From positions 8,556,001 through 8,620,000 of the forward strand of contig JAKZAN010000004.1 in the NCBI GenBank assembly GCA_023053545.1: a stretch of 64,000 nucleotides of DNA, given 5' to 3'. The notes under the pieces are model-generated. The model was not told where the DNA came from. It did not search any database and worked only from the letters and a program-made list of their open reading frames with translations. Positions 1 to 12,528 of the stretch are shown piece by piece (position 1 is the stretch's first letter; every line of letters begins with the position of its first letter). The position numbers and the translations under genes were made by a program. The stretch is from Lepidurus packardi. Taxonomy: Eukaryota; Arthropoda; Branchiopoda; Notostraca; Triopsidae.

Positions 1-3000
1 AAGAAGAGGTGGGGCCATAGTCTTAGCTTTTGGACCCTAAACGCTTTAGGGGCCCCTGGAAAATATTTTGGGTGGGAACATGTGGGTGTCTCTCTTTACG
101 CTGTATGTTCTTCTACCTTACTTGCGTGATGTGTACATGTTGTATGTGCTACGTCACCCACATCTCTCTATATGCCGTATAGGGGGTGTAAAAGACAGTA
201 GTATACCCCATCAACCCGTCTTTAAAACAGACCTACTTTTGCGTGTACACGGTTGCGAACGTTTTCTCTCCTTCTCTCTTATGCCTCTCTTTCGCTCTTA
301 TCTTCGCCTCTTATATGCCTACACTGCCTATATGCCTCAAACGCGTAGAATCTCCCAAGTTATCCTTGACTTACTCCAGTACCCTTGCCAATTTGCTTTC
401 GCAATCGCAGAGGACTCGACCTACTTCCTTGTTGTTTGAAGAGAGAGAGACGGAGAGAGAGAGAGAGAAAAGAGAGATTTTACACTCTTTTGGTTTAGTG
501 TTGGGGTTAGAAATAAAGTAGTTGAGATCCCAAAGAGGTATGGGTTACATGTGTTAACGGGGTTTTCTCAAACTCGAACAATTCTTTTGAAGACTTTCCG
601 AGTAAAGGAGATAAGACTTGAATAATTGATTCGCGAGATTTATACATTTATATTTAGTAAGCAAGTGTTTCTGAACCGATTTTTCTAAAGTTTTAATTTG
701 TCTTGGGAATCCTGGACGTTCAATCTTGACTTTTTTTTTTCAATTAGGCAAGCTTCTTTTTGAATCGTGGAGATTCGGCAAAACGTTCTAGAAAATCACC
801 ACATCCCCCAGCAGTGCATTTGTTGATCTTTAAGTGGAATTTGGATTTATAAGAGAAACTGAACCCGGTGCAATGGTTTGAAATATTAGAAGAAAACTCA
901 GAATTTTGAAATTTGAAATTCAGAATTGCGAATCCTGATGAAGTCCGCCTACGCTACAAACGTAGCCCAGCATCTTTCTCAACAACCTTCGAATCACTCC
1001 TAGCGAAGATCTCCGCCCGCGCCCCAGGTAAGTCAGGTTTTTCTTATTATTGTTGTTATTATTGAGTGAAGTGGGGAGTTATTTTCTAGAGCTGAAAGGG
1101 AACCCAGCCCAAAGGGGCGGAGCCTAGAATGGTAACCTAAGTTTAGGCTTCCCCATCCCTTTATGGGGCGGTGGATGGAAAGTCGTTTCTTTTAAGATTA
1201 CGTTTGAAGTTGAAGTGACTTTTCGTAAAAAAAAAAAAAAAAAAGCTCTTGGTAGTAATATAGGGGGCGTTGCAATCTAGTAACTGGTAGTAGTGATTTC
1301 TTCGGTCTTGCTGGCATACATTTGCAAAGTGAAGTAAGCGAGCGATTTTAAAGAATTTCGAGTATTTTAGAGTTAAAAGCCATGTTTAAATTGATCGAAA
1401 ATTAAAGTGGGAACTAAGGATTGACACAAATTTTGGTCGTGTTGCTTGTTTACTATAAATTCACAATATAAAAGTCAATTTGCGAAATTACGTTAAAATA
1501 GAAAATCCAATTTTAAACACCTAACATTCATTACGTTAGCAAATTCTGGCCTTTTAATAATGCGCGTTAGTTACATTAGCAGATTGGGATTTGTAAAAAA
1601 AATAGCACAAAATAATGTTAAAGATACGTGATTCATCGATGTGTAATTTCGATCTTTTTCTCGATATTTTCGAAAGACCATTTTTTCGGCTTTGATAGGA
1701 ACGTGCTGAGCTCGTGACTATTCTATTTTTTAACAGCCGATCCATCGGTATTAAGAGCAAGGGGACGTTTTTCTGCGTTTGTCATGATTTTTTTCTAGCG
1801 CTTGATGCTTTTTGGAGGTAAAAAAAATAAAAGCAAAAAAAATACATCTGATTCTATGATTGTGTATAACAACTCGTGCCGGGTGCAAACTTCTAGCACT
1901 GTAATTCTTTTACTTTTGTATCAAACCAACGGTTCGGCATCGGCACCCACTTTGGGTTTACCCAAAAAACGAGGGGATTCATCTGTAAAAAAAAAAATGG
2001 GGGGAGGGAGGGGGGTTTGGGTATGTAAAAAAAAATCATGACAATTGTGACGATTGCTTTTTACTTCTCTCTCTCCAACTGCTTTATATAATGTCTTTGC
2101 CCACGTGTACCATTGGTTACATATAGAGAAAAAGGGGGGCTTTTGCATTGTCCGTGCTGATTCGGGTAGAAAAGAAAGCATAAGGGGGTTCCGAGTAAGT
2201 TTTTTTCGCTCTTGGGTTGTTAGAGCGCGCGAGAGAGAGAGAGACTAAGTTGTTGAAAAAGGAAGGGCTTAGAGCAAAACGGAGGTGACAAGCAGAAATA
2301 TCGGCATGCATTAAGCCCGCATTTTAGCTATATAAGGTTTTTGTCATTTTTATCCCCCGAAAAAAGCTTTTTTTCGGAAAGGTGTGAGTAAAAATGGGTG
2401 TTCATAGGGTGGGGGGGGGTCCAATCTTCTATTGTTGGTTCCTCTTCTTTAGCCTCGACGAATCCAATGGCTCCTGCCAAGGAGGAAGCCACCATGGTTT
2501 TCTATTGAGACATGGTTGGTAACCATCCTAGGGTTCCAAGTAACTGGAACCCCCTTCCCAAAAAACGAGCGTATGCTTCCTTAAAAAACGCGACGAACCA
2601 ATAGCTGATCGAGGCTCAAAGGGTACAGCGAGCTAACCCTACTACCGCAGCTAAAAGGGACCTTCCCAGGGAACAAAAAGCGCACCCAAACTCGTGCTTC
2701 TACCCGCCCGAGAGCCCTTTCACCCAGCCAAAAAACAGGGTACGCGTGCCAACACGCTAATGTGCCATTGGCCAAGACGTTCACAACAGCTATTCCAGCC
2801 AGCAAACCCGTTTCCTAAGCCTTTCCTTCAATGAATGAGCCTTTCCCGCGTCGAGTCTCGCTTCCTGATCTAAAAACGTTCACCAAAACCTTTGCCAGTC
2901 TTGAGAACGTTTTCGTCGCTCCCTTTCCGAGTCACTTTTGCGAACATTTTCTCGCTTTGCGGAGCGTCTCGCTAGTCTTCTTTGCGAACTTCTTGCAGCC

Positions 3001-6000
3001 ACGAAGCGTCTTTGAAAGGGGGAAAAAAGTGAGCCGATCTGATGAACATTTTTCCCGTCTCTGGGACGACAAGGAAGCGTTGGTGGACGTTTTAAAGCGC
3101 TTTCCAGGCATGGTCAAAATGTCGGTAAAAGAATTCAGAACGATTAGGGAAGGTTTGTTAGTCGCTCAATGCTCCTAAGCTATGGGAAAAACATTCGAAA
3201 AAGTCAATCGTTACGGGCCATGATGGAAAGAGCGTTATGGTTGAGGTTTTTCTGTTGGGCTGGGAGTTTTTAGGAAAAGATGGACTGGTGTGGGACCCAC
3301 TTGAGAAGTATATCGCACAAGTCAAAAAGCATTGTTGGGTCCTGCCACGACTACGTCAAGCAGACGCCAGCCCCACAAATTTTCGCTTTGGGGATTCTTC
3401 TTACCGTTCATAATCATAGAGAGCAAGAGCGAGAGGGAACAGGAGCATTCGGAACTTGTCAAACTTTTATTGGCAACCCCCTTCCGTATAACCCCGCCTG
3501 ACCAACTTTGTATTATGCATATAGCTATCCTTCACCACCTGGACTTGGACAACAATGCCTATCTGGACAGATACGACTAGTGGCGTTGATATTTGAAGGA
3601 ACAAGGGAACGCAAAAGAGGAAAGAAAAAATAAGTTAGGAATGGTATGATTGTGTGTGTCTCTCTGCAACTCCAAGCTTTCGGGCGATTCTTTGTTGAAA
3701 CGGCATTATATAGAGTGACGATTGGTTCCGGAGTTGGATTGACATTTTCCTATAAGAGTTATTGGGGAAAATGGTTTCCTTTTTGCATGCACAAATCTTG
3801 TGTTGTTGAGTAGTTATATGCTGGATGTCAAGGAGGGGTTCGGTTTTTAACTGAATATATATAAGGGGGGAGTTGTTCTGGGCCTTTGATGCTTTTTGGG
3901 GAATGATGTGAGTTGAGTGGCAGGCCACTACAGATGCCCCCACAGAGCTCAAGAATAGAAACTATTCAATACGCAAGATAAACTTCCACATACGTTCTTT
4001 TTTCTTCTTCCGAAGGGCTTGTTTTGAGAGAAGAAGTAAAACCTCGAGATTTCTAAATGAAATTGTTCGAAAAATCACTCGAGTTGAAAGCCAACGAACT
4101 TTTTGGTTTCACTTTTGGGTTTTTGGAGACACTAATCGTGTCTCTTCCTTGGGAAGAAAGTAAGATTACATGCCAACAGCCACCACCCCCCCCTACAAAA
4201 ATAAAAAGAAGAAAAAAATCGGCTTCCTGGATGTCACAGACGTATCAGTTGTGTTTTAAGCATGGACATAAACAGTTAATCATGGTAACCAGCGGCGTAG
4301 GTCCGCCATGACACGTCCATGGCGTTATGAGTTCATGTCCAAAATTTTCCGTGCCAACAGCTCATGGACCGTAGTTTCAAACAAATGGGAACACATTCTT
4401 ATTTCAGAATGCTTAGATTAAATTAGATAACTGTATAGGAATCTAACTAAATCTCAAACTCTACGTTTGAGTTTGCTGTTTGCTTTGCAGAAGAAGGGAA
4501 GAAGAGTAAGATTTCATTGTTGATGACGTTATGGGAGGCGCAACTATGCTCAGGCTAACCATAGCGAGAAGCTTAGCCCATATGTGTCCGTAAACCGTCG
4601 AAGCGAATATGCAACAACACTTCCGCTCATTACCCTCAATGCGTTTCCCAATGCGAAGAGGCTCGAACCATTAACTTGTTCCCCCAGAACTACTTTTTCC
4701 GCTTCTTGTTCTTCGTGCAAGATTCTCGGATTTCGTTTTCGCTAACCTAGATTCGTTCCAATGAGTTCTTGGGACCATCCAAAAGCTAATGCGCCACATG
4801 GGTAGTTTTCATTGTTGAGATGCCTTGTAAAAACGCCCGACGTTTGCATTACCCGTCCTTACGGACACAACACTCTACACCCAAACTCTGCCAAAGTTTT
4901 CCCATGGTTTTATATGGGGTTTAGGGTTGCATTTTAGCTCTCGCAATACACAGTACTGTAGATATGTCAAAGGGGGAAATGCAAAATGTGCCGGTAGAAT
5001 TGTATAAGGGATGAAGACGATTGTGTCCCGTTCTACAAGGGAGGGGTTGGATTTAGGTTTTGGGTAGATTTCGGACTGGTATCAGATAACCTTACATGTA
5101 TAGTCCTAACTTCGGAATCTAAAATTCCCCGATTTTCTATAAAAATTCAATTCCCAGGCTTTTATTCAACACAAATCCCCCCCCCCCCCAGAAAAAAATC
5201 TCAATACCACGACATCTTTATTCACAAAAACTCTTTTTTTTGAAAAATACAAAGTACCCACATCAACTCTTTCTGTAACAGTTAACCTCTTTCTAACAGT
5301 TATATATCGTAACCAACACAACTTAGATTGGAAACGTTAAATAAGAATTACATCACTTTCCAATACAACCCAACGTGTAATTAAATGGCGATGTTGTTTC
5401 AATAACAACTCGATAGCAGAGATCATTAGGAAAGTTAGATAGCAGACGTAGGAAATGAAAATTTGTAGAACTGGGAGCAAAATTAAATCTCTATTTTAAC
5501 AGCAAAATAGTTCTCAAATGTCTCAGGTTGCTTCGACTGCTTTAAAACTCCTTTTTGTTTAGAGCAAAGTTTGGGTCTAATCTGGATCTTTGGGAACATT
5601 AAGCTGCTCCAAGATATATGGATCCTTCCAAAGTGTGTTCACCGTTTGCAGATTATATCTGCCACAGTTTTTCGCCTGGTTTCTCCCAACTTTTGGCCAG
5701 AGTTGGTGACTCCATTCTTGTGGACAGGTTGGAGAAGTTGTTACCTAGGAATGCAATTCTCTCTACTTGTATGTTTCCTTGACCAAATGCATTTCCCACG
5801 CTAGGAGCTTACAGACACATAGACCTTAATACCAATCCACCCATCCAGCCCACCTTCACCACCCTAAAACGGACAGTTGCTCATATAATGCCCACCCACA
5901 ACCCCCCCTTAGACTTCTTACTCTCTTATACAGCGAGACAGGCTGTAGTATCGGTCAAGCTGGTATTGTTCAGCTTTTCCTGATTTTCCGGACAACGTAT

Positions 6001-9000
6001 ACAACATTGATAGAGACGCAATGGTCTCTTTTAGCGTGTGTGGGCTGCAGGTTGTCAAGAGTGTATGGGGAGGAGGGGGGTAGAACATCTCATAGAAGCG
6101 CATGCCCCAACTTTTATAACGATCTGTGCTGGTCATTCCCACTGCTTGTGCGGTTTGTTTGTCCGGGTGCACACAACCGCGTTGGGTCCGTTTTTCATGC
6201 GTTTGCGTGACCGAAATGCAGCCCCAGAAGAGGGAGACTTTTGCTCTCTTTCTGTAAAAGGCTGTTACTTAGCAATTGCTAATCGGGCAGACGTTGATGA
6301 ATGTAAACCCTTTGGGGGAGCGACCCAATCCTTTCAGCTATGTAACCTACCCCTTTTCTTCTTATCCAATGAGTATGGGCGAAAAGCCCCCTCCTTGGGT
6401 CTTGCTTTGGGTCACATATATATATGTACGTACAACATGCGTCAAAGCTTGACCGAAAGGTGAAAGGGTTGACGCATGAAAGTATTCTCCTCATAATTCG
6501 GCATGATCCGTCCATCGCATGCGCTTAAGACATTCTGGGAAGGTTAAGGGGATCGTCAAGGAGCATATGTGATATGTAACGCTTATTGTGTTACTCGCTT
6601 TTCGGTAAACACGGGAGGTTCAACGGCCCAAGACGCCTTGGCTTTTCTTGAATATATATATACATATATGTGTATACGGGAAAGGAAGAGGATAGATTTT
6701 CTTATAAAAATGTCCTTGGGGAGTTGCTAAATATCTTTGGGGCTTGAGATAGCCAACATGCCCGGGCTTATAGAGCTTCCTTTTACAAAAATGGTGTGCG
6801 TTGTGGGGGCTGAGGGTTGCGAAATGTGCCTCGTAACAACCTTGACGCTAAACTTAACGACAAGCACACGCATTCCGATTTGCCCGTATGAGCATTCGAT
6901 AACATGAGGACGTGGATAAGATATTAGAGCCTTACCGACAGGAATTTCCAACAATAAGAGCTCAATAGTACTGAAGTAAATTCTCATTATTCTTTGTTGT
7001 CTAACCTTTTCATGCGTTCAAGTTTGAAAAGGTAACTATTCTCAACCCTGTATTTGATTTGTACATACAAACTAATACCTGTAGTTTTACGATAAAATAT
7101 AATTATTTAGCGATTTCATAAAGTATACAATGAGTATACTCAGTATGTAATTATGAAGATGCTACACAAGATAACATTTATAGTTTTATTAGTTCCGGGA
7201 ATCAGTTTTATGACTTTCATTTTAGTACATTGTAGTTTTAGTGTAAAATGTTCTAAACTGCATTGTATATTACAATACAATACTAAGCGTTAAGCATAAT
7301 TAATATCTTTGTAGAAATAGAATAGTTTTTATGTACTTTCTTTAATGAATCTGCTAAACAGAACAAGCAAGTTAGGCTAGTTTTATGAAATCAGTGTTTA
7401 CATTGATCAAAGAAAGATAAGTTCTGTGGAATTGCTTATAAGCTAAACAAAATAAGCATTCTAATTGAAGTTAAGATTTGATTAGCATAATGAGTCTAGA
7501 AAATATTAAATCTGTTTTAAGTGCTACTTAGTGGGATCTTACTAAAGAAGTATCGAAATACCCGAATTTGTAGAATCGTATTCAGACCCTTTTAAGGTCA
7601 TTTTCGGAAGTTTTCCGTTGCATTTGGTTTTAAAAGGGGGTTTGGTTGGTTGGGGTGGTTTAGGTTGGTTTAGTGGGTTTGGGTGAGAAGGACCTTTTTA
7701 GTCCATCTTTTCTTCAGCTCCCAAACGTAACTTGTCCAAAGTGTCGTTTGATGGATGAGCTATCGAACATCCCACAACAAAGCCACAAGAAGAGTCTTTT
7801 GGTGAATGTTTAGTGACTCTAACGTGGTCGATTTTGTTTTTGCATATAAAAGTCGGCTGGAATATCCCTATAGAATAACCAACAACTCTTCTAGTTCTAT
7901 AAGAACGTCTGAGTACTTCTTTTTTCTTAGTGTAGTTTCTCTTTTTTGGTGCATTTTATTTCCTAGCCCTATATAAAATATATTATAAATGTGGTATTAT
8001 AACTAGGAGAGTGGAATTTTATAGCCCCGACGTTTGGATGTAACGCACTCTTTTTCGGGGGGGGGGGGGGGGGGGGGGCTTATAGAACGTACACGTACAT
8101 GTATATATATATAACGTTGGGATACTATTGGTAGTTTCGTGCAAAGTGTAACCCTTAAAGTCCTCCTCTCCCCCTTTGGTACACACTCGCACACTATACA
8201 CAGACACATATAAGCATGCACATATAACTTTTTGGGTGTGTACCCCGAAAACCCTGTCTTATAGTGTAAGGTAGATGTGGGGTAAAAAGGGGCGCGCGAT
8301 GGTAATGAAATGGACAATAGACCAAAAGCTGATATTCCATTATATATTGCTAGTCGCGGGACATAAAGGGGGAAAAAGGAGCAGGACGCAGAAAAAAGGG
8401 GGAAGAACTTTTGGGATCGATTGTGTGCAATAGCGATAGAAGAAGGGGAAATTGGACGTGTTAGATCGTTAGATGGACACGCTTTTACCCCCCTTTTTGG
8501 GCTCTTTTTACCTTGCAACCAGGATATTCCACACATAAAGCAGCTGCTATTGGTCCAGAAACCTTTCGTTATATGCAAATGAGGGACATTACCGATCCAA
8601 ATAGAGCGCGATAGGTGGTTTCCAGGGGGTTCGATCCACATTACCCACGTTGGGAAAGAGTTTAGTCGGTTTGGTATACGTAAAAAAGCGCGTCGACTGC
8701 CTGCAGGCACCAAAATGTCACATGGAACCGATACCGACCGATTGTGACAAACACAGTATATTGCTTATCCTATTTAGTATGGTGGTAATCTTATCTAGGT
8801 ATTGCGAAGCAAGGAAACGTTAGCCAACCTTCCTTAGATTAGGAGAATTTCGTTTGCGCAATTCTTACAGTCAGAAACCAAGGCTCCCCGTTCGTTTGGA
8901 AGCGTTTTAAGGGGAAGTTAAAGAAGCCTTGATCTCCAATAAGAACGATGTTGAGTTGAAGCCTTGTAGATGAGATAGTTCCGGCTAATAGTTGAAGCTA

Positions 9001-9321
9001 TAGTAGAAAGTAGAAGGGTCATCGCGTCTTGTCCAATTTCACTGACGATACCAAAAAGTACAGCGTAGGCTTTTTTCCTTATTTTTTCGGGGTCTAAAAT
9101 AAGGGGAATTTGAAGGGGAACCAGCAGAGAGTGGCTGGATCCAGTGCCGCCACGTGCCGACAATCTCATCCATCTTCTTGTCTTGGCTTCTTCCTCTATT
9201 TTTCCCTTTTTTTTGTCTCATGAAAGTATGTAGCCAACTGGCTTGTTTAATTCTCAGTTCTACTGAGCTTTATAGCTCGAATACGTAAAAGCTAAAGAGG
9301 CAGAGCCAGCGAGAGAGCGCG
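1..9321. other. Non-coding stretch upstream of Krüppel
   Basis: No recognisable gene. The open frames here are short, overlap on both strands and lack family motifs. Contents: GA-rich simple repeats (about 441-476 and 2229-2244), poly-A/T runs, a 13-nt C run (5177-5189), a 22-nt G run (8057-8078) and an AT-rich block near 7000-7560. A splice-donor-like site follows position 1027 (ccccag|gtaagt); the segment 910-1027 is open into the Krüppel reading frame but has no ATG in that frame, so it could at most be a 5' untranslated exon. The stretch is probably intergenic and cis-regulatory DNA for Krüppel, by analogy with other gap genes; that is inference. Confidence 0.5.
8057..8078. repeat. Poly(G) run of 22
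   Basis: Uninterrupted G on the plus strand in otherwise AT-rich DNA. It is able to form G-quadruplexes and prone to length error in assembly. Confidence 0.9.
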
Positions 9322-10519
9322 TATATACCATAAGGGTTTCCTTTTCCTTTTTCCCCGTGACAGCTTCTCGGGTTTGGTGGATCGATTGCAGGAAGAACGC
9401 TGAACTCAGTTGATGTAAGGCTTGAAACCTATGCCAGAGGTGTTGTGAAAAACAGGGGATAACCCTTTAGCGTATTGGAAACGTTCGACGTCGCGCCATT
9501 GGGCGGTGAGTCAGGCGCCGCCCCTTTCCTTCCGCCTTGTTTTTCCTTCGATTTGCCTTGGACGATAAGACAGGCAAAAAAAGTTAAAAGATCCGTTCGT
9601 TTTCAGATAGCAAGGGCCGCAGTTGGACTATGAACCGTAGTATACCGTGCTAAAGCAAGACCGGTCAACACACCCTATAGAGAGGGACTCTAAAACGTTC
9701 GATTTTTTTCGGGGGGACTTGAACGGTGAAGCGACAGTTAGTCGGTGCTGCGTTGAGTGCGAGACAGGACGTGTGTCAAACGCGTGGGTATGAAAGCTTC
9801 TAGCGAGTGCAGTGTGCAGTTTTTGAAGCCCAGTGAGACGAAATAAAAAACCAAGATACAATATTACAAAAAAACAACAAAAGCCCCCTCACCCCAAGTT
9901 TGTGTGCGTGTTTTTTTTAGAACCCAGAAGTCATAGTAAGGTGTGGAAAAAAATTGTTATAACAATATCGTCCCCCTTCCCCAAGCCGGAAAAAGCTGGG
10001 GAATTTTCCACAGTTAAGAGTTTACGGTGGCTTCATTTCTCTATTAATATATGAGAAAAGGAAAGGCTTTCCTTCTATCAGATAAACATGATACGGATTA
10101 CCTGCTAAGTTCCTGTGCGTTAATTAAGTGTTGTTGACAAAAACTCGCCTCAAGTCGAGTGAAGAAATTCTTGAAATTGTCAGCAAAACAACACCGCACA
10201 CTGCTATGGCAGTTTGCTTATCAGGTTCCACATGTGGGCCTACTTCCGGTAAAAGGATTTTCAGGATCTTTAATGTTGCAAGAAATTACAACTCTGCATA
10301 TGATTTCCTTAGGAGCTAAAGTTATTTTTTTATGCCTGTATATTTCCCTCTCTTGTTTTGAGAAGATTTAATAAGTTGTGCAAAGGGTTTCCGGTTTTGG
10401 GTTTTCATTTCTTTTTCGCTTTGTTAAAGAAAATTCCAGTTCGATAAAGTTAGCTAACACGGATTTAAAATTTATAGAAATTTTCTGACTGCTTTTTTGT
10501 GGTTATTTTTTTCGTGTAG
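9322..10519 (+). promoter_or_regulatory. Candidate Krüppel promoter, 5' exon and intron
   Basis: A TATATA motif at 9322-9327 lies in a relatively GC-rich patch. A good donor (ggcg|gtgagt) follows position 9505. The acceptor of the main Krüppel exon is at 10518-10519 (T-rich tract, then gtgtag). Joining 9505 to 10520 keeps the Krüppel frame open but adds no in-frame ATG, so this would be a 5' untranslated exon and translation would start at 10549. A more distant donor after 1027 is an alternative. Transcript data would decide between them. Confidence 0.3.
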
Positions 10520-10548
10520 GTGTCAAAGCGGGCGGTCCCAGCCGCGGG

Positions 10549-12528
10549 ATGAAGGAAGGGCCCGAATCTGAAGGCGCGCTCCGGCGGGCGACTCCCATCA
10601 ATCCTTCCGCTGGCGGTTCGGAAAAGAGCCTGAGCGCGGCCGCAACCGGGTTAGGTGGGGTCGGCGCGGGGTCCGGCTCGCAGAACTCGCCTACGACCAT
10701 CACGGCTCACGTCCAGAGCACGGGCGCCCATGGCCAGTACTCACCGGCCGCGTTGTTCGCCTCGCAACACCACCAAGCGGTGGCCGCAGGTTTGTTCGGT
10801 GCCAGTATGGGCCTGGGGCCCGCTGGCTTACCTTTGCCCGCGCTGATGGCGAGTCTCCAAGCCGCAGCAGCGGGTGTGTTACCACTGTCTTTACGTCCCA
10901 ACTCGAATCTTTCTTCCTTACTATCCGGGCACGGGGGCCAGAACTTAAGCTACCCGTTCCCCATGTCGCAACAAGAGGCGCTTCTAACGTGGTCCAAATT
11001 AGCGCAATCCAGTGCCGCCCATGCTCGGAACATGGCGTCTTCGCCGGTCACAGCCGGGAATTTGAATCTAAACAACCTCGCTCAGCATCATCATCATGCG
11101 TCGCAGCACTCGCCCAGCTCCAAGGCCTTTTTGGACCTGCCCGGACCCTTGGGGACGCAGAAAGATGAAAAGGAGCGTAGTATTAATCGAACAGACAGCG
11201 TTGGCGGAGGCAAACCGGTGACGACTCGCGTCCGGAAGACCAATAAAGCCAGCATTGGCAACCGTAAAGAGAGTGGTAGTATCGAACGCGAGAAAATGGA
11301 CCTGGTAGTGGAGGGTAAGGGCACTCGAGAACGGAGGAACAGCAGCGGAGTCTTGGAGCTCATCACCCACGAAGCCCCATCGCCTACGGATACGGCGTCC
11401 CCACCGTCCAATGGAAGTAGCTGTGGTAAGTCGGCCGAATCGTCCGGTCGCAAGACGCGAGCAGGGGGAGACCCTTCCAGGGACAAAGTCTTTTCCTGTT
11501 CGATTTGCCACCGGACGTTCGGCTACAAGCACGTCTTGCAAAATCACGAGCGGACACACACAGGCGAAAAACCCTTCGAATGCAAGCAGTGCGGGAAGCG
11601 GTTCACCCGCGACCACCACCTCAAAACCCACATGCGCTTGCACACCGGGGAAAAGCCGTACAACTGTACCCACTGTGACCGCCAGTTCGTCCAAGTGGCC
11701 AACCTAAGACGACACCTCCGAGTCCATACCGGCGAGCGTCCTTATGCTTGCGAGTTGTGCACCTCGAGGTTCTCCGACTCGAACCAGCTCAAAGCCCACA
11801 TGCTCATTCATAAAGGGGAAAAGCCCTTCGGTTGCGAGCGGTGCTCCGGCCGATTCCGGCGACGACACCACCTCATGCACCACAAATGCCCCAAAGACGA
11901 TTGCGACACCCTATCGACGAACTCGTCAACCACCCTCGGCCGCCGTAAGCGGAACAACGTGGCGCTCTTGTCCAGCGAGAAAGCGGGCGACCTCATGGAG
12001 GCGGACGACGATCCGCCGCAAACACCTTCCAGCTACAGTCTCGAGGACGAGCTCATGGACCTGCACGACGAGGACCTCGAAGAGAGCGAGGAATTCCAAC
12101 GCTACGGCGTCCGCTCCAGTCGGAACTCCCGGACCACTACCGGCGAGTACGGTACCACCCCTTCCTTGGTCATTTCGTCGCTCGATATGACTCCCCAACG
12201 TCCCACCGAAGCCACTTCCGTGCGTCTCTTAGCGGAAATTCACACCCAACAGCAGCAGAAACGGGGCCGTAAACCGCGTGAAACGAGAAGAGTCATCCGC
12301 ATTCCAGGCCATCCTTCCAGTACCGTAGTAACTCCGCCCGATCACCACCATCATCACCTCGGGTCCTTTCCACTCTCGTCTCAGACGGAGCAGACCGAAC
12401 CCGAGGATTTGTCAACGATGACACGACCCTGCTTACCACGCAATCTGGGTTCTTTGGGGATGAAACCTCCCTTAAGTGTTCGGAGTAGACAAACTGACGA
12501 TGAAGACGGTGATTCGGATGACGCATAG
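10549..12528 (+). CDS. Kr: Krüppel gap-gene zinc-finger transcription factor, main exon
   Basis: Open frame of 659 residues. Residues about 314-446 form five zinc fingers: four C2H2 fingers, then a C2HC finger ending [11 protein letters not shown]. They are joined by TGEKP-type linkers and match insect Krüppel nearly residue for residue, including [26 protein letters not shown] and [12 protein letters not shown]. The DPSRDK lead-in before finger 1 is also Krüppel-specific. Near residue 580 lies RRVIRIP (RRVFRLP in the fly). Near residue 618 is EQTEPEDLS, the CtBP co-repressor binding motif. An RGRKPR stretch resembles an AT-hook. The N-terminus is Ala/Gly/Ser-rich with a His run, as in the fly. 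In insects Kr is a DNA-binding, mostly repressing segmentation factor. The frame stays open from 10549 back to the acceptor at 10519, so a coding upstream exon cannot be excluded; 10549 is simply the first ATG. The exon is much more GC-rich than its surroundings and has no coding neighbour for about 10 kb on either side. Confidence 0.96.
   Translation: MKEGPESEGALRRATPINPSAGGSEKSLSAAATGLGGVGAGSGSQNSPTTITAHVQSTGAHGQYSPAALFASQHHQAVAAGLFGASMGLGPAGLPLPALMASLQAAAAGVLPLSLRPNSNLSSLLSGHGGQNLSYPFPMSQQEALLTWSKLAQSSAAHARNMASSPVTAGNLNLNNLAQHHHHASQHSPSSKAFLDLPGPLGTQKDEKERSINRTDSVGGGKPVTTRVRKTNKASIGNRKESGSIEREKMDLVVEGKGTRERRNSSGVLELITHEAPSPTDTASPPSNGSSCGKSAESSGRKTRAGGDPSRDKVFSCSICHRTFGYKHVLQNHERTHTGEKPFECKQCGKRFTRDHHLKTHMRLHTGEKPYNCTHCDRQFVQVANLRRHLRVHTGERPYACELCTSRFSDSNQLKAHMLIHKGEKPFGCERCSGRFRRRHHLMHHKCPKDDCDTLSTNSSTTLGRRKRNNVALLSSEKAGDLMEADDDPPQTPSSYSLEDELMDLHDEDLEESEEFQRYGVRSSRNSRTTTGEYGTTPSLVISSLDMTPQRPTEATSVRLLAEIHTQQQQKRGRKPRETRRVIRIPGHPSSTVVTPPDHHHHHLGSFPLSSQTEQTEPEDLSTMTRPCLPRNLGSLGMKPPLSVRSRQTDDEDGDSDDA

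Noticed and set aside
2831-3178. 115-codon plus-strand frame with Phe/Arg-rich peptide
   Set aside because: Another frame is open on the opposite strand over the same DNA and the peptide repeats F-x-R words derived from the dispersed GCGAAC/AACGTT motif; no homologue.
7620-7690. GGTTTGGTTGGTTGGGG-rich stretch resembling telomeric DNA
   Set aside because: It is not a regular TTAGG or TTAGGG array; only GT-rich low complexity.
8625-8642. B-box-like GGTTCGATCC
   Set aside because: The flanking bases do not form a T stem and no A box lies at tRNA distance.
8003-8713. 236-codon minus-strand open frame
   Set aside because: It starts at GTG, runs through the 22-nt G run (a Pro run) and a TA-rich stretch, and matches no family. 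It is the longest unexplained frame but most likely chance.
11068-11694. 208-codon open frame antisense to Krüppel
   Set aside because: It lies opposite the GC-rich, strongly conserved zinc-finger coding strand; long antisense frames are expected from that codon use and the peptide has no domain.
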